Source: Candidatus Thorarchaeota archaeon (GTDB taxonomy: Archaea; Asgardarchaeota; Thorarchaeia; Thorarchaeales; Thorarchaeaceae). From it: 64,000 bases of DNA. The notes beneath the pieces were generated by a model that saw nothing but the letters and a program-made list of their open reading frames with translations, made no database searches and had not been told where the DNA came from. A program made the translations under genes and the position numbers. Within the stretch, counting starts at the first letter, position 1, and every line of letters starts with the position of its first letter. Positions 9,213-17,163 of the stretch are shown here, piece after piece. The stretch spans positions 50,130-114,129 of the forward strand of contig JAFGAR010000146.1 of the NCBI GenBank assembly GCA_016933575.1, in the 5' to 3' direction.

Positions 9213-9443
9213 ATGAGAGTCGTCACTATCTGCTTACCAGAATCTTATGTTGAAGGCGTTGATGAACTGATAGGCCAGAACAAGTATCCGAATCGTTCGG
9301 AAGTCATTCGAATTGCTATCAGAGATCTTCTTGTTGATGAATTATGGGGTGAGCGAAAACCATCCGGTGGCATTCCTCTTCTTGCTCAGTTAGAGAAGAT
9401 GGCACTTGTCCAACAGACTCCTGAACCAAATCCCCCTGCTTGA
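9213..9443 (+). CDS. Ribbon-helix-helix (CopG-like) DNA-binding protein
   Basis: This 76-residue protein begins with the ribbon-helix-helix pattern MRVVTICLPESYVEGVDELI then NRSEVIRIAIRDLL, which forms an antiparallel beta-ribbon for major-groove contact and a dimerising helix pair. The C-terminal tail is short. ATG 9213 puts the beta strand right at the start, as usual in the family; TTG 9204 is an alternative. It is probably a local or global transcription factor. No partner gene is fused or overlapping. Confidence 0.85.
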   Translation: MRVVTICLPESYVEGVDELIGQNKYPNRSEVIRIAIRDLLVDELWGERKPSGGIPLLAQLEKMALVQQTPEPNPPA

Positions 9444-9527
9444 TGAGTATAACTGAGCTATCTTTTTCTATATCTATGTTGCATTTGTGACTACTAGCTC
9501 GCTAACTATAAAGGAGCGAATCTGAAT

Positions 9528-10094
9528 ATGTCACGATTCTTTAAGCGCAAGAAATCAGAAGAAGAAAAAACAGAAACAGAGAAGGTAGAGTCCACAGAGG
9601 ATGCTCCAACTGGGACTGAAACCACTGAAGAGGAAGTTCATGAAGCTGAAGGTGCAGAGGCTGAAATTGAAGCAACACCTACAGGTCGACAGGCAACTAT
9701 TCCTTATCATTCAACAATTCAAGAGCGTCTAATGTACATGTTCAATGATTCGCATATGGGCGCAGGAATTGAAGGGACCGATGAATTCTACATCGAGTTC
9801 ATGGCCATGGGTGAACGTTTCTGGATTGGAAAAGCTCCCCTTGGAGACATTGCGATGAAGACGGGTGCAATGACCGAACAAGACGCACATGTTCGAATGT
9901 CGAACGATGTTGTTGCAGACCTGCTCTCAGCTGCAACGTTCTCAGAGTTCTCAAAGATTTATCTCCAGTACTACAAAAATGCTGAGGCTGGTAAGTTCAT
10001 CAAGATTGAGGTACGAAAGCCAATAACAGATCTGAATAGACGGGGATACGCCCGAGTACCAGTCATGAAGCTTCTAATTGGTTCTGCCAGATAG
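9528..10094 (+). CDS. Acidic-tail protein with SCP-2-like domain
   Basis: The first 55 residues are highly charged and low in complexity (many Glu, Thr, Lys). Residues 60-188 form a compact alpha/beta domain. The pattern of EFYIEFMAMGERFWIGKAP, a helix containing MSNDVVADLLSAATFSEF, and a late strand GKFIKIEVRK resembles SCP-2 sterol-carrier-like domains, which bind lipids or other hydrophobic ligands. That likeness is tentative. AAAGGAGCGAATCTGAAT precedes the ATG, a good ribosome-binding site. Its neighbours are a regulator gene and triosephosphate isomerase. Confidence 0.6.
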   Translation: MSRFFKRKKSEEEKTETEKVESTEDAPTGTETTEEEVHEAEGAEAEIEATPTGRQATIPYHSTIQERLMYMFNDSHMGAGIEGTDEFYIEFMAMGERFWIGKAPLGDIAMKTGAMTEQDAHVRMSNDVVADLLSAATFSEFSKIYLQYYKNAEAGKFIKIEVRKPITDLNRRGYARVPVMKLLIGSAR

Positions 10095-10177
10095 TATGCA
10101 GATAAAGACCCACTCTGTCCTCTAGTAATAGTTATAATCAGGACTTTGGCAGTTAGAGGCATTCAGGTGGGATATGA

Positions 10178-10861
10178 TTGGATAATATAGAAACACCAGT
10201 TGTCATTATCAATCTGAAGACGTACTCACAAGCTACCGGCGAGAAGGCAGTCCTGATGGCTCAGGCTTGCGAGAGGGTCTCAAATGAATATGATGTTCCA
10301 ATAGTTGTAGCACCACAAATGCCAGATCTATATCGTGTTGCTAAGGCTGTTGAGATACCTGTGTTTTCGCAGCATATGGACCCTGGGGAACCTGGACGTT
10401 TTACTGGGCATGTTTTGGGTGAAGCACTTGTCGAATCTGGATGTGCTGGAACCCTTCTCAATCACTCTGAGCATAGAATGCAATTAGCAGATATTGAAGA
10501 AGCGATTCAAATTGCACATAAACTCCATCTCTATTCTGTAGTGTGCACAAACAACATTCAGGTAAGTGTTGCTGCAGCATGCATGAGACCTTGGTCAGTT
10601 GCTGTGGAACCTCCAGAATTGATAGGGTCTGGAATATCTGTTTCTCAAGCTCAGCCTGAGATCATCTCTGGTACAGTGAAAAAGATACGGGCAGTTAACA
10701 AGGACGTAGTGATACTCTGTGGTGCAGGTATCAGCAATGGTGAAGACGTTACTTCAGCTATAAAACTCGGTGCACAGGGAGTCCTGCTTGCCTCTGCAGT
10801 TGCCAAATCACCAAAGCCAGAATCTGTTCTTGCTGATCTCGTAGGTCCCTTGAGCAAATAG
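10178..10861 (+). CDS. tpiA: Archaeal-type triosephosphate isomerase
   Basis: Interconverts dihydroxyacetone phosphate and glyceraldehyde 3-phosphate. The 227-residue length matches the compact archaeal form. Recognisable parts are VVIINLKTYSQATGEKA with the N-x-K substrate-binding pair, the segment TLLNHSEHRM with the catalytic His, AVEPPELIGSG with the catalytic Glu and flexible loop, and the phosphate-binding ILCGAGI and GVLLASA. The start is a TTG at 10178: AGGTGG at 10165-10170 lies 7 bases upstream, and the ATG at 10174 is out of frame and meets a stop at once. It belongs with the aldolase and FBP enzyme genes upstream. Confidence 0.95.
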   Translation: MDNIETPVVIINLKTYSQATGEKAVLMAQACERVSNEYDVPIVVAPQMPDLYRVAKAVEIPVFSQHMDPGEPGRFTGHVLGEALVESGCAGTLLNHSEHRMQLADIEEAIQIAHKLHLYSVVCTNNIQVSVAAACMRPWSVAVEPPELIGSGISVSQAQPEIISGTVKKIRAVNKDVVILCGAGISNGEDVTSAIKLGAQGVLLASAVAKSPKPESVLADLVGPLSK

Positions 10862-10915
10862 CACCTTCCGGTTCATTTTTCACTGGTTCTGGAAGTGGCT
10901 CCTTAGGCGATATCA

Positions 10916-11797
10916 GTGAAAGTTTCTCTAGAATGCGCGCATTGTCTCTTGGAACGGGCGGGGAATCAGGTACGATTAGCCACTGATGATCCAGATCTTC
11001 AGATGCGAGTCATTCAAGCCATGACAAAGTTTCTGGGAGAGAACTTTGATAGTGATGCGGTACCCAGTCATATTGGAACTGATAGAGACCTCCTTGTGCA
11101 GCGTATGACTGGAAGGGACCCGTATAAGGATTTGAAGCATCAATCCAATGTAATGGCTCTTAGCATCCTTCCTGAATTGTTGCAGCTAGTTGATGAGAAA
11201 GATGGTTCTGAGTCAAGATTCAGGACCGCGACTCTAATTGCAGCAGCAGCCAATTCAATTGAGTTTGATGTATCCGGTCGAGAATTCAGTCTTAGCGAGT
11301 TAAAGACAATTATTGAGAATGTTGAAGCTGATTTGGCCTTGGACCAAGTAGACGAATTCCGAGAACTTTGTAAAACCGCTCAGAACGTTCTCTATCTCAT
11401 GGACAATGCTGGAGAGGTTGTCTTGGATATGATCTTGATCCGCGAGATCAAGAGGTTGGGTCCAAAGGTAACCGCAGTGGTGAAGGGTGGACCAATCCTC
11501 AATGATGCAACTATGATTGATGCAGATGAAGTCGGCCTTGGAGAGTATGCAGACGATGTTGTGGATACTGGAGCTCCAGCCATTGGCGTGAATCTAGAGC
11601 GAAACTCACAGGAGTTCAAAGAACTTCTCTCATCATCAGAATTGATAGTAGCAAAAGGAATGGGCAATTTTGAGTCAATGACAGAGTTTGAACCAAGTTC
11701 TCCAACGGTTCATATAATGCGAACAAAGTGTAATCCTGTTGCCAGACATGTGGGTGTTCCGAAGAACAAGAATGTGGTGTTGATCAGAAGTCCATAG
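10916..11797 (+). CDS. DUF89/ARMT1-family metal-dependent phosphatase
   Basis: The 293-residue protein belongs to the DUF89 family, whose studied members are metal-dependent phosphatases thought to remove damaged or side-product phosphometabolites. Key elements are the N-terminal Cys pair in LECAHCLLERA, the metal-binding segment LYLMDNAGEVVLDMILI, VKGGPILNDATMIDAD, and the late IVAKGMGNFES. The start codon is GTG at 10916. It lies 54 bases after tpiA in the same direction, so a clean-up role in sugar-phosphate metabolism is plausible, but the substrate is inference. Confidence 0.9.
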   Translation: MKVSLECAHCLLERAGNQVRLATDDPDLQMRVIQAMTKFLGENFDSDAVPSHIGTDRDLLVQRMTGRDPYKDLKHQSNVMALSILPELLQLVDEKDGSESRFRTATLIAAAANSIEFDVSGREFSLSELKTIIENVEADLALDQVDEFRELCKTAQNVLYLMDNAGEVVLDMILIREIKRLGPKVTAVVKGGPILNDATMIDADEVGLGEYADDVVDTGAPAIGVNLERNSQEFKELLSSSELIVAKGMGNFESMTEFEPSSPTVHIMRTKCNPVARHVGVPKNKNVVLIRSP

Positions 11798-11805
11798 TAA
11801 ACATG

Positions 11806-12636
11806 TTATGCCATATCTTCCGTGTATGGTCTCAAGCCCAGAGTGAGTGGTGAAGATGCCATGAACTCGATCTTCAACTCTGGAAAATCAAGACTGATAC
11901 TATCTCTGAGTCGTTTCATCCCAGGGTCTTCAGTCACGAAGGCACCTAGTTCTATAGTATTAATTCCCTCCTCATTCGCAAGTAATCTGATCTCAGGAGC
12001 AAGTTCGCCTGTGACGATTGTCTGGATGTCTTGTTTCTTTGCATTGATTATATCTGGCATGTCTACTACGCTACCAGCTATTAGGAGAAATTCTTCCACT
12101 TCGTCATCAAGGTCTCCGCTGAAAAAGACCGTATTGAGTCCCATCTTGGAGGCTATATAATTTGCAAAGCCAGAATGATTCTTCACACCTGGAGGATTGC
12201 AGATTCTACCGAATGGTTCTTGTTGACCAAAGTCACTCTCAACAAAGAAGTCTCCTGATTTCTCTATTCCAAGTGTGTCGACAAGAGCATCATTCATCCC
12301 ATCTCTCGCGCAGAGCCAACCACTTCCAATAGTGTAGGTAGAGATGTAATTCTTAGTCAGAAGACGTACACGAACAAGATCAAGTCCTGACAGTCTATCA
12401 ACGACGAACGGAAATAGAGGGCGATATGTGATAATGAGGTTTGATTTGTCCTGGGAGGCTTTTGTTACTGCTCTCGCAGAGAGATAGGAAACCACTAGAA
12501 TCTTGTTGACCGTCGTGTTTGCCTGTTCTGTAACAGTCTGAGGTCCCACTTCCACCCGATTCTCCATTCCGCGAAGCACTTTGTCGGAAGGCGAGAGTTC
12601 TTGAAGCCGTTTTAGAATTTGAAGTAAACTTGTCAT
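11806..12636 (-). CDS. NIF3-like (GTP cyclohydrolase type 2-like) protein
   Basis: A 276-residue protein with the NIF3/YbgI fold pattern: an N-terminal helix MTSLLQILKRLQELSP, the core strands ILVVSYLSARAVTKA and NLIITYRPLFPF, and a C-terminal half with DIQTIVTGELAPEIRLLANEEGINTIELGAF. NIF3 proteins bind two metals through conserved His and Glu; here the expected first motif (usually H-H/P-L-hydrophobic) reads TYRPLFPF, so a metal ligand may be missing. Biological role is poorly defined in the whole family. It is convergent with the DUF89 gene and downstream of the charged protein gene at 12728. Confidence 0.78.
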   Translation of the reverse strand: MTSLLQILKRLQELSPSDKVLRGMENRVEVGPQTVTEQANTTVNKILVVSYLSARAVTKASQDKSNLIITYRPLFPFVVDRLSGLDLVRVRLLTKNYISTYTIGSGWLCARDGMNDALVDTLGIEKSGDFFVESDFGQQEPFGRICNPPGVKNHSGFANYIASKMGLNTVFFSGDLDDEVEEFLLIAGSVVDMPDIINAKKQDIQTIVTGELAPEIRLLANEEGINTIELGAFVTEDPGMKRLRDSISLDFPELKIEFMASSPLTLGLRPYTEDMA

Positions 12637-12727
12637 ACCTACTCTCCTCTTCTGCAGTGGTCAGATTGCTAATGGGTAATATCCGTCTTATTCTTTTTGA
12701 TGATTGGCGATATGAAGTTCTTCTTAA

Positions 12728-13096
12728 TTAATCGGATGCATCCTCATTTTCTTCAAAGTCTTCATCCAGATCTTCATCATCATAAGAGTAGAGCTCTTCT
12801 AGTTCGTCATCGATTTCTTCGACTTCTTCCAGAACTTCTCCGATTACTGGTTCCTCATCAATGACTTCAAGTTCTGGCTCCTTGACTTTCTTTTCCTTCT
12901 CAGGTTTTGCTTTCTTCTCAATCTTACCCTTGGTATCTGCTTTCTTCTCTGGTACTACAGCCCTCTTCTTCATCTTCCAATATTCTGTCTTTGCGGATCT
13001 CTTTCTACCCATGATTTTGTAGTCAATCTGCTCTGGATTCTGAAGATTTCTAAGTCTAGTCCGTTCACGTTTGAGGGTCTTATCTCTGTTCACCAT
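12728..13096 (-). CDS. Highly charged small protein, basic N-terminus and acidic C-terminus
   Basis: A 122-residue protein with two opposite halves. Residues 1-70 are Lys/Arg rich (MVNRDKTLKRERTRLRNLQ, then several KK runs); residues 75-122 are strongly acidic (many Glu and Asp). It is likely unstructured in part. Such a charge split could suit nucleic-acid or ribosome association, but I recognise no family. It lies 91 bases upstream of the NIF3-like gene in the same direction and is divergent from the regulator gene at 13237. Confidence 0.6.
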   Translation of the reverse strand: MVNRDKTLKRERTRLRNLQNPEQIDYKIMGRKRSAKTEYWKMKKRAVVPEKKADTKGKIEKKAKPEKEKKVKEPELEVIDEEPVIGEVLEEVEEIDDELEELYSYDDEDLDEDFEENEDASD

Positions 13097-13236
13097 CGAC
13101 TATCACCGTCGCGTTCCTGCGGAGTCCTCTGATTTGTTTTATAACTGTGTCGAAAGAGAGAGAAGACAACCCTTTTGTCCTTGGTCTACTCTCAATAATT
13201 GTCTTAAGCTTCGACTTCAGTATAGGAGAAGGAATA

Positions 13237-13758
13237 ATGCCAAAGAAAGGTGTTGATGATACAATAAGCATTCGAGTGCGTCTTGAGAAATCGCTCATAG
13301 ATCGACTTGACAAGGCGGTTGGCGAGGGAAATCGTCAACGATTCATCAGAGATGCAGTTGAATGGCGTTTGGACGAGGAACTTCCACCAATCTATTATGA
13401 ACTATCTGAGGAATTGGCACAACTCAACGTACGTGTTGCACATCTAGAAAAATCTCAATCAACTAGTGTCTTTCTTGGCGAACTCAACACTACTACTAAT
13501 GATCAGATCTGTGCTGATGACCTAGATCGTAAATTACTAGCCTTCTTTATTCGAAATGAGGGTGGAACCACTCCTGAACTGGCAGAGCATCTCCTCGGGG
13601 ACTCTGGCAAGCGACGAACAATTCTTGATAGGATCGATAGATTGAACACACGGGCTCAGGAACTAATCGGTTCTCCCGTCCTCGAATACAAGAAGGGGTT
13701 TGTTAAGGACAAACGCGGTGCTTGGTGGCTTGTCGACCCAACATCTATTATGACATAG
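13237..13758 (+). CDS. Ribbon-helix-helix protein with C-terminal helical domain
   Basis: A 173-residue protein. Residues 5-45 show the ribbon-helix-helix pattern (DTISIRVRLEKSLIDRLDKA then RQRFIRDAVEWRL). A coiled stretch follows, then a C-terminal region that may be a second, winged-helix-like domain (LDRKLLAFFIRNEGGTTPEL, then RRTILDRIDRLNTRAQELI and a basic WWLVDP end). I chose ATG 13237 because GGAGAAGG lies directly upstream and the ribbon begins a few residues later. It precedes a tRNA-Arg gene. Probably a DNA-binding regulator; targets unknown. Confidence 0.75.
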   Translation: MPKKGVDDTISIRVRLEKSLIDRLDKAVGEGNRQRFIRDAVEWRLDEELPPIYYELSEELAQLNVRVAHLEKSQSTSVFLGELNTTTNDQICADDLDRKLLAFFIRNEGGTTPELAEHLLGDSGKRRTILDRIDRLNTRAQELIGSPVLEYKKGFVKDKRGAWWLVDPTSIMT

Positions 13759-13811
13759 TATACATGTCTTCGGAGCAAATCCTTTAAGAAACTCTGTTCT
13801 CATTGGCACTT

Positions 13812-13889
13812 GGGGCCGTAGTCTAGCCTGGATAAGGCACCAGCCTCCGGAGTTGGTAATCCCCGGTTCGAATCCGGGCGGTCCCGCCA
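13812..13889 (+). tRNA. tRNA-Arg, anticodon CCG, CCA encoded
   Basis: The sequence folds as a full cloverleaf. The acceptor stem pairs GGGGCCG with CGGTCCC; the D stem pairs GTCT with AGGC; the anticodon stem pairs CCAGC with GTTGG around loop CTCCGGA (anticodon CCG, reading codon CGG); the T arm is CCCGG-TTCGAAT-CCGGG. Discriminator G and the CCA end are encoded. A TATA-like CTTTAAGA lies near 13780-13787, at about the expected distance. It differs from the second tRNA-Arg at 14263 only in the first anticodon base. Confidence 0.96.
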
Positions 13890-13967
13890 CCCATTTTGAA
13901 ATTACTAAGCTCAATCTGACTTTATATACCTCCTCTCGGCAGTAACTTTTGAATTGAGGTTTCAAAA

Positions 13968-14174
13968 ATGACCACATTAAGCGAATATCGCACAGACGAA
14001 GAACGGGTTGTGGCACGCTTTACAAAATATCTCAATGGTCCTATGGGTCGCACAGTTCTTGATAATTTGGATGATGGAGAGCATTTTATCCTCCAGACCT
14101 CCCAGCATACCCTAAAGGTGACCAAACAACGTGGTCGTGCAGTGGTATCAATAATCCGGGTTCCTCTAGTCTAA
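13968..14174 (+). CDS. Small conserved-looking protein between two tRNA genes
   Basis: A 68-residue protein, moderately charged, with a predicted helix (TDEERVVARFTKYLNGPMG) followed by two or three strands (HFILQTSQHTLKVTKQRG, AVVSIIRVPLV). There are no Cys pairs or membrane segments. Support comes from a TATA-like CTTTATATACC at about 13919-13929 and TGAGGT before the ATG. It lies between two near-identical tRNA-Arg genes. I do not recognise a family. Confidence 0.55.
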   Translation: MTTLSEYRTDEERVVARFTKYLNGPMGRTVLDNLDDGEHFILQTSQHTLKVTKQRGRAVVSIIRVPLV

Positions 14175-14262
14175 TCTTTGAACAATTCTTGATTGTGCAT
14201 TCTTGTATGTGAAAGATTTCACAACGAAGACTTTATGAGTCAAATCTAGCCCCCCGAGTAAT

Positions 14263-14340
14263 GGGGCCGTAGTCTAGCCTGGATAAGGCACCAGCCTGCG
14301 GAGTTGGTAATCCCCGGTTCGAATCCGGGCGGTCCCGCCA
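14263..14340 (+). tRNA. tRNA-Arg, anticodon GCG, CCA encoded
   Basis: Same 78-base cloverleaf as the gene at 13812, with the anticodon loop CTGCGGA, giving anticodon GCG (codons CGC and CGU). All other positions, including the encoded CCA, are identical to the first copy. A TATA-like ACTTTATGAG near 14230-14239 sits about 25-30 bases upstream. The two genes are most easily explained by duplication followed by a single change at position 34. Confidence 0.96.
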
Positions 14341-14462
14341 TTTATTCTATATCATCTCTAACCAATGTACTCGACACGAAGCTTAAATGGGCTATTAAAA
14401 TCGGTAACAATGTAACTGGCTGCTGATAGCGACCAATGACCACACGGTGAGAAGATGATCAG

Positions 14463-15590
14463 ATGATATACACTCCCCAACGATTAGAACGTGTGTATCG
14501 TTCCATGAATCGCGAAGAGATTGATGTCCTCATAGTCACACGAAGGCAAGATGTTCAGTATCTCACTGGATTTCAGAGTGGTGGTCATAATCTTCCAATT
14601 GGTTGCATAATCTCAGAGGGAAATCAACCTCATTTGGTAGTTTCCAACGCGCTCGAAACAACCATAGCTAATGAAGCGATTATGGCAAAAGTACACTCTT
14701 TTAGTACTGATGCATCTGAAGACTGGTTCCGTGCCCATGGTAACGCCTTCTGGGAAGAAGTTGTTAAGATACTCACAGAAAATGGTCAGATAAAAGGAAT
14801 GATTGGTCTTCAACATGATTGGCTATCAGTCCGTGAATTTGAGAAGATCAAATCTAGTCTACCAAATGCTGGCTTTCGGGATTTCTCTTTACCACTCTGG
14901 AGAATCCGGCATATCAAGGACGCTGCGGAAATCGAGGCTATTCGTCAAGCAGTCAATGTTGCAGAGATTGGTATCAGAACCGCTCTGGAAATTGTCGCAT
15001 CTGGAAAATCTGAGGATGAGGCATCTCTTGAGATTGAGGCTGCAATGCGAAGTGCAGGCGGGCAACAACGAGGAATTCGTGCTGCTGTCCTATCCGGAAC
15101 TCATGCACGTTATCCCTCTGCACAACCTGGACCTGAGCGCATTAAGAATGAGGACTTTGTCGTTCTCGATATCACAGTGAGCCATTCAGGCTATTTTGCT
15201 GAGATCACACGTACCATACACCTTGGTTCTCCAACAGAAAAACAAAGAAAACTCTATGAGTATGTTGTCAATACGATCAACACCGCCCAGCGAGTGATGC
15301 AACCTGAAACAAGTATCAGCGATGTGGCGGCTCAGATAATCAAGAAAGTAGGAAAAGCATTTCCTCCAGAGACCCTCATACAACCAATCGGGAGTTCTAT
15401 CGGTCTTGATCTTCGAGAACCCCCCTACATATCTCCAGATAGCCAATTCTCATTACGGGCGGGTATGGTATTCACAATCCATCCAACAGGATACATTCCT
15501 GATGTAGGTTCTGCGAAGGTAGCAGATGTTCTATTGGTCACACAAGATGGTGTTGAGAATCTGGGTTCTCTTGCTCGTGAAACTATGTAA
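14463..15590 (+). CDS. M24 (Xaa-Pro aminopeptidase/creatinase-fold) homologue lacking metal ligands
   Basis: The 375-residue protein has the two-domain layout of prolidase/aminopeptidase P proteins: an N-terminal creatinase-like domain (IDVLIVTRRQDVQYLTGFQS) and a C-terminal pita-bread domain. Family positions in the catalytic half are altered. The usual HGIG reads GSSIG, the following HE reads LREPPY, the usual TIEPG reads TIHPT, and the usual RIEDV reads KVADV; the DITRT motif reads AEITRT. Most dinuclear-metal ligands are thus absent, so metallopeptidase activity is unlikely. It may be a binding protein or use a metal-free reaction as creatinase does. Its stop abuts the stop of the convergent gene with no intervening base. 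Confidence 0.87.
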   Translation: MIYTPQRLERVYRSMNREEIDVLIVTRRQDVQYLTGFQSGGHNLPIGCIISEGNQPHLVVSNALETTIANEAIMAKVHSFSTDASEDWFRAHGNAFWEEVVKILTENGQIKGMIGLQHDWLSVREFEKIKSSLPNAGFRDFSLPLWRIRHIKDAAEIEAIRQAVNVAEIGIRTALEIVASGKSEDEASLEIEAAMRSAGGQQRGIRAAVLSGTHARYPSAQPGPERIKNEDFVVLDITVSHSGYFAEITRTIHLGSPTEKQRKLYEYVVNTINTAQRVMQPETSISDVAAQIIKKVGKAFPPETLIQPIGSSIGLDLREPPYISPDSQFSLRAGMVFTIHPTGYIPDVGSAKVADVLLVTQDGVENLGSLARETM

Positions 15591-16124
15591 TCAGGTAGAT
15601 TGTTGCCAACGCTTTAATTTCTGAAATACATGTGCGATGGCCTCTACTCTGGTATTATGTTTATCAACTTCTTCACGAGAGAGTTCTCGAATTTGAGCAG
15701 CGGGAGCTCCAGAATTGAGACTACGTGGAGGGATGACAACATTTGATGGTACAATACTTCCTGGAGCGAGCATGACGCCTTCACCAAGAGTCGCTCCGTC
15801 AAAGATCACACAACCATCTCCTATATTCGCGCTATCACCAATATAGACGCCATGAATTACTGCAGCTGTACCAATGATAGTATTGTTGCCGATAATAGTC
15901 GGATTATCTTCACTATGAGCATGAATTACTGCGCTATCTTGCACACAGGTATTTTCGCCAATTCTTACAGACGCAAAGTCTCCACGTATCACAGCACCTG
16001 GCCAGATACTTGCTCGAGGACCTATATCGACATCACCAACAATTGTTGCCTGTGGACTAACGAAGGCTTTTGAGTCAATCTTGGGGCTCTTATCTCCAAA
16101 GGGTAATATTGGCACATCTTGCAC
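15591..16124 (-). CDS. Gamma-carbonic-anhydrase-like left-handed beta-helix protein
   Basis: A 177-residue protein made mostly of hexapeptide repeats ([ILV]-G-x-x-x-x) that form a left-handed beta-helix trimer, ending in a C-terminal helix. The gamma-carbonic-anhydrase motif AVIRGDFASVRIGENTCVQD and the first His in SAVIHAH are present. The second zinc-ligand motif, normally GHxAxxHG, reads GTAAVIHG, so one of the three His is Thr. Activity is therefore doubtful; acyl- or ferripyochelin-binding-like roles are alternatives. GAGAGGTGC precedes the ATG. It is convergent with the M24 homologue. Confidence 0.88.
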   Translation of the reverse strand: MQDVPILPFGDKSPKIDSKAFVSPQATIVGDVDIGPRASIWPGAVIRGDFASVRIGENTCVQDSAVIHAHSEDNPTIIGNNTIIGTAAVIHGVYIGDSANIGDGCVIFDGATLGEGVMLAPGSIVPSNVVIPPRSLNSGAPAAQIRELSREEVDKHNTRVEAIAHVFQKLKRWQQST

Positions 16125-16191
16125 CTCTCAACCTATTCTGATTCACACCAGTCTCGCTGTCTAATAAAACATCATGTGCTCTATTAGAAGG

Positions 16192-16560
16192 TTAATTCAG
16201 TAGTGCTGATATGGCAAGTTCGAAATGTTCCGCAGGTCTCAGACCAATTAGTCTATCATGAACAGTCACCTGACCAGTTGATGGATTCTTGATCTCAAGT
16301 CTTGCTGGTTTCCCATCAAAGAACATGAGAACACATGGAATACCTCGAATCTCATTCATGATTGCGTATTCTCGATACTTGTCTGTATTTACTTTCAAGA
16401 ATTGGACATCTTCATTATCCTTGTATTTTATCTCAAGTTCATCGAGTATTGGACCTAGTGCTTTGCAGGGTCCACACCACTCAGCCCAGCAATCAACAAA
16501 GAGTAACCGTGTTTTTTTCTTTGCGAGTTCGACATCATCAGGGGATACATCTCTTACCAT
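16192..16560 (-). CDS. Thioredoxin with WCGPC active site
   Basis: A 122-residue cytosolic thioredoxin. The active site CWAEWCGPCKALGP is canonical, and the cis-proline region reads IRGIPCVLMFFDG. Its reactive Cys pair would reduce disulfides in client proteins. A Cys directly after the cis-proline is unusual. A second thioredoxin gene lies just upstream in the same direction, and a terminator-like hairpin between the two (16685-16707) suggests separate transcripts. Confidence 0.93.
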   Translation of the reverse strand: MVRDVSPDDVELAKKKTRLLFVDCWAEWCGPCKALGPILDELEIKYKDNEDVQFLKVNTDKYREYAIMNEIRGIPCVLMFFDGKPARLEIKNPSTGQVTVHDRLIGLRPAEHFELAISALLN

Positions 16561-16684
16561 AGGGGGTTACACCATCTGAGTTTCTTTCTTGTGAGGCTAA
16601 GAATGTTCCCCCACTCTCATTAAGACAAATATCTTTTCTTAACAAGATGAATTTAGGAGGAGTTGAAAAGAAGAAATGACCTTA

Positions 16685-16707
16685 AGGAGAAGGATAGTCC
16701 TTCTCCT
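16685..16707 (-). terminator. Perfect 10-bp hairpin followed by a T-rich tract
   Basis: AGGAGAAGGA (16685-16694) pairs exactly with TCCTTCTCCT (16698-16707) around a 3-base loop. On the minus strand it lies 15 bases after the stop of the WCMPC thioredoxin gene and is followed by the pyrimidine-rich TTTCTTCTTTTC. This fits a terminator for that gene. It would also insulate the downstream thioredoxin gene. Confidence 0.6.
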
Positions 16708-16722
16708 CATCACTGATAGATT

Positions 16723-17085
16723 TTATGCGGCTATTTGTGCAAGAAGGTCGTTTGCTATCTGTTCATAGATCTCAGCTGGCATTACACCAACAAGTTTGTC
16801 AGTCTTCTTGCCATAACCATCGTCGAAGATAACTCTCTTGCCCTCGGCATAGACCAGAACGCTTGGAACACCAGTAATCTGATTCTCCATGCTGAATTCC
16901 CTGTTATGGTCAACGTCTATCTTTACTACCTTCAGTCCTTTGTCTTGATATTTGTCGTGTACTTCTTCGAGAATTGGGCCAAGTGTTCTGCAAGGCATGC
17001 ACCAGACCGCATGACAGTCCACGAATACTACCTTGTTATCTGAGATTATTTGGTCTAGCTCCGTTGAGCTGATGTCTTCAACCAT
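16723..17085 (-). CDS. Thioredoxin-fold protein with WCMPC active site
   Basis: A 120-residue thioredoxin-like protein. The active site reads CHAVWCMPCRTLGP, with Met in place of the usual Gly, which should change the redox potential and client range. The cis-proline segment is ITGVPSVLVYAEG. I chose ATG 17085 since GGAG lies 9 bases upstream and the fold begins here; an in-frame ATG at 17163 would add a Cys-rich, basic 26-residue extension without a clear signal. It lies between a membrane zinc-ribbon protein gene and another thioredoxin gene. Confidence 0.9.
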   Translation of the reverse strand: MVEDISSTELDQIISDNKVVFVDCHAVWCMPCRTLGPILEEVHDKYQDKGLKVVKIDVDHNREFSMENQITGVPSVLVYAEGKRVIFDDGYGKKTDKLVGVMPAEIYEQIANDLLAQIAA

Positions 17086-17163
17086 TATGATCAAACTCCG
17101 CTTTGTACGGGTCGGTTGTGCAAATTTACAACACAACCGTTTTAAGTATTGCGTTATATCCAA

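Noticed and set aside
13663..14016. A 117-residue minus-strand frame across the first tRNA-Arg gene
   Set aside because: It reads through the tRNA and gives the well-known artefact sequence PGFEPGI; the tRNA on the plus strand explains it.
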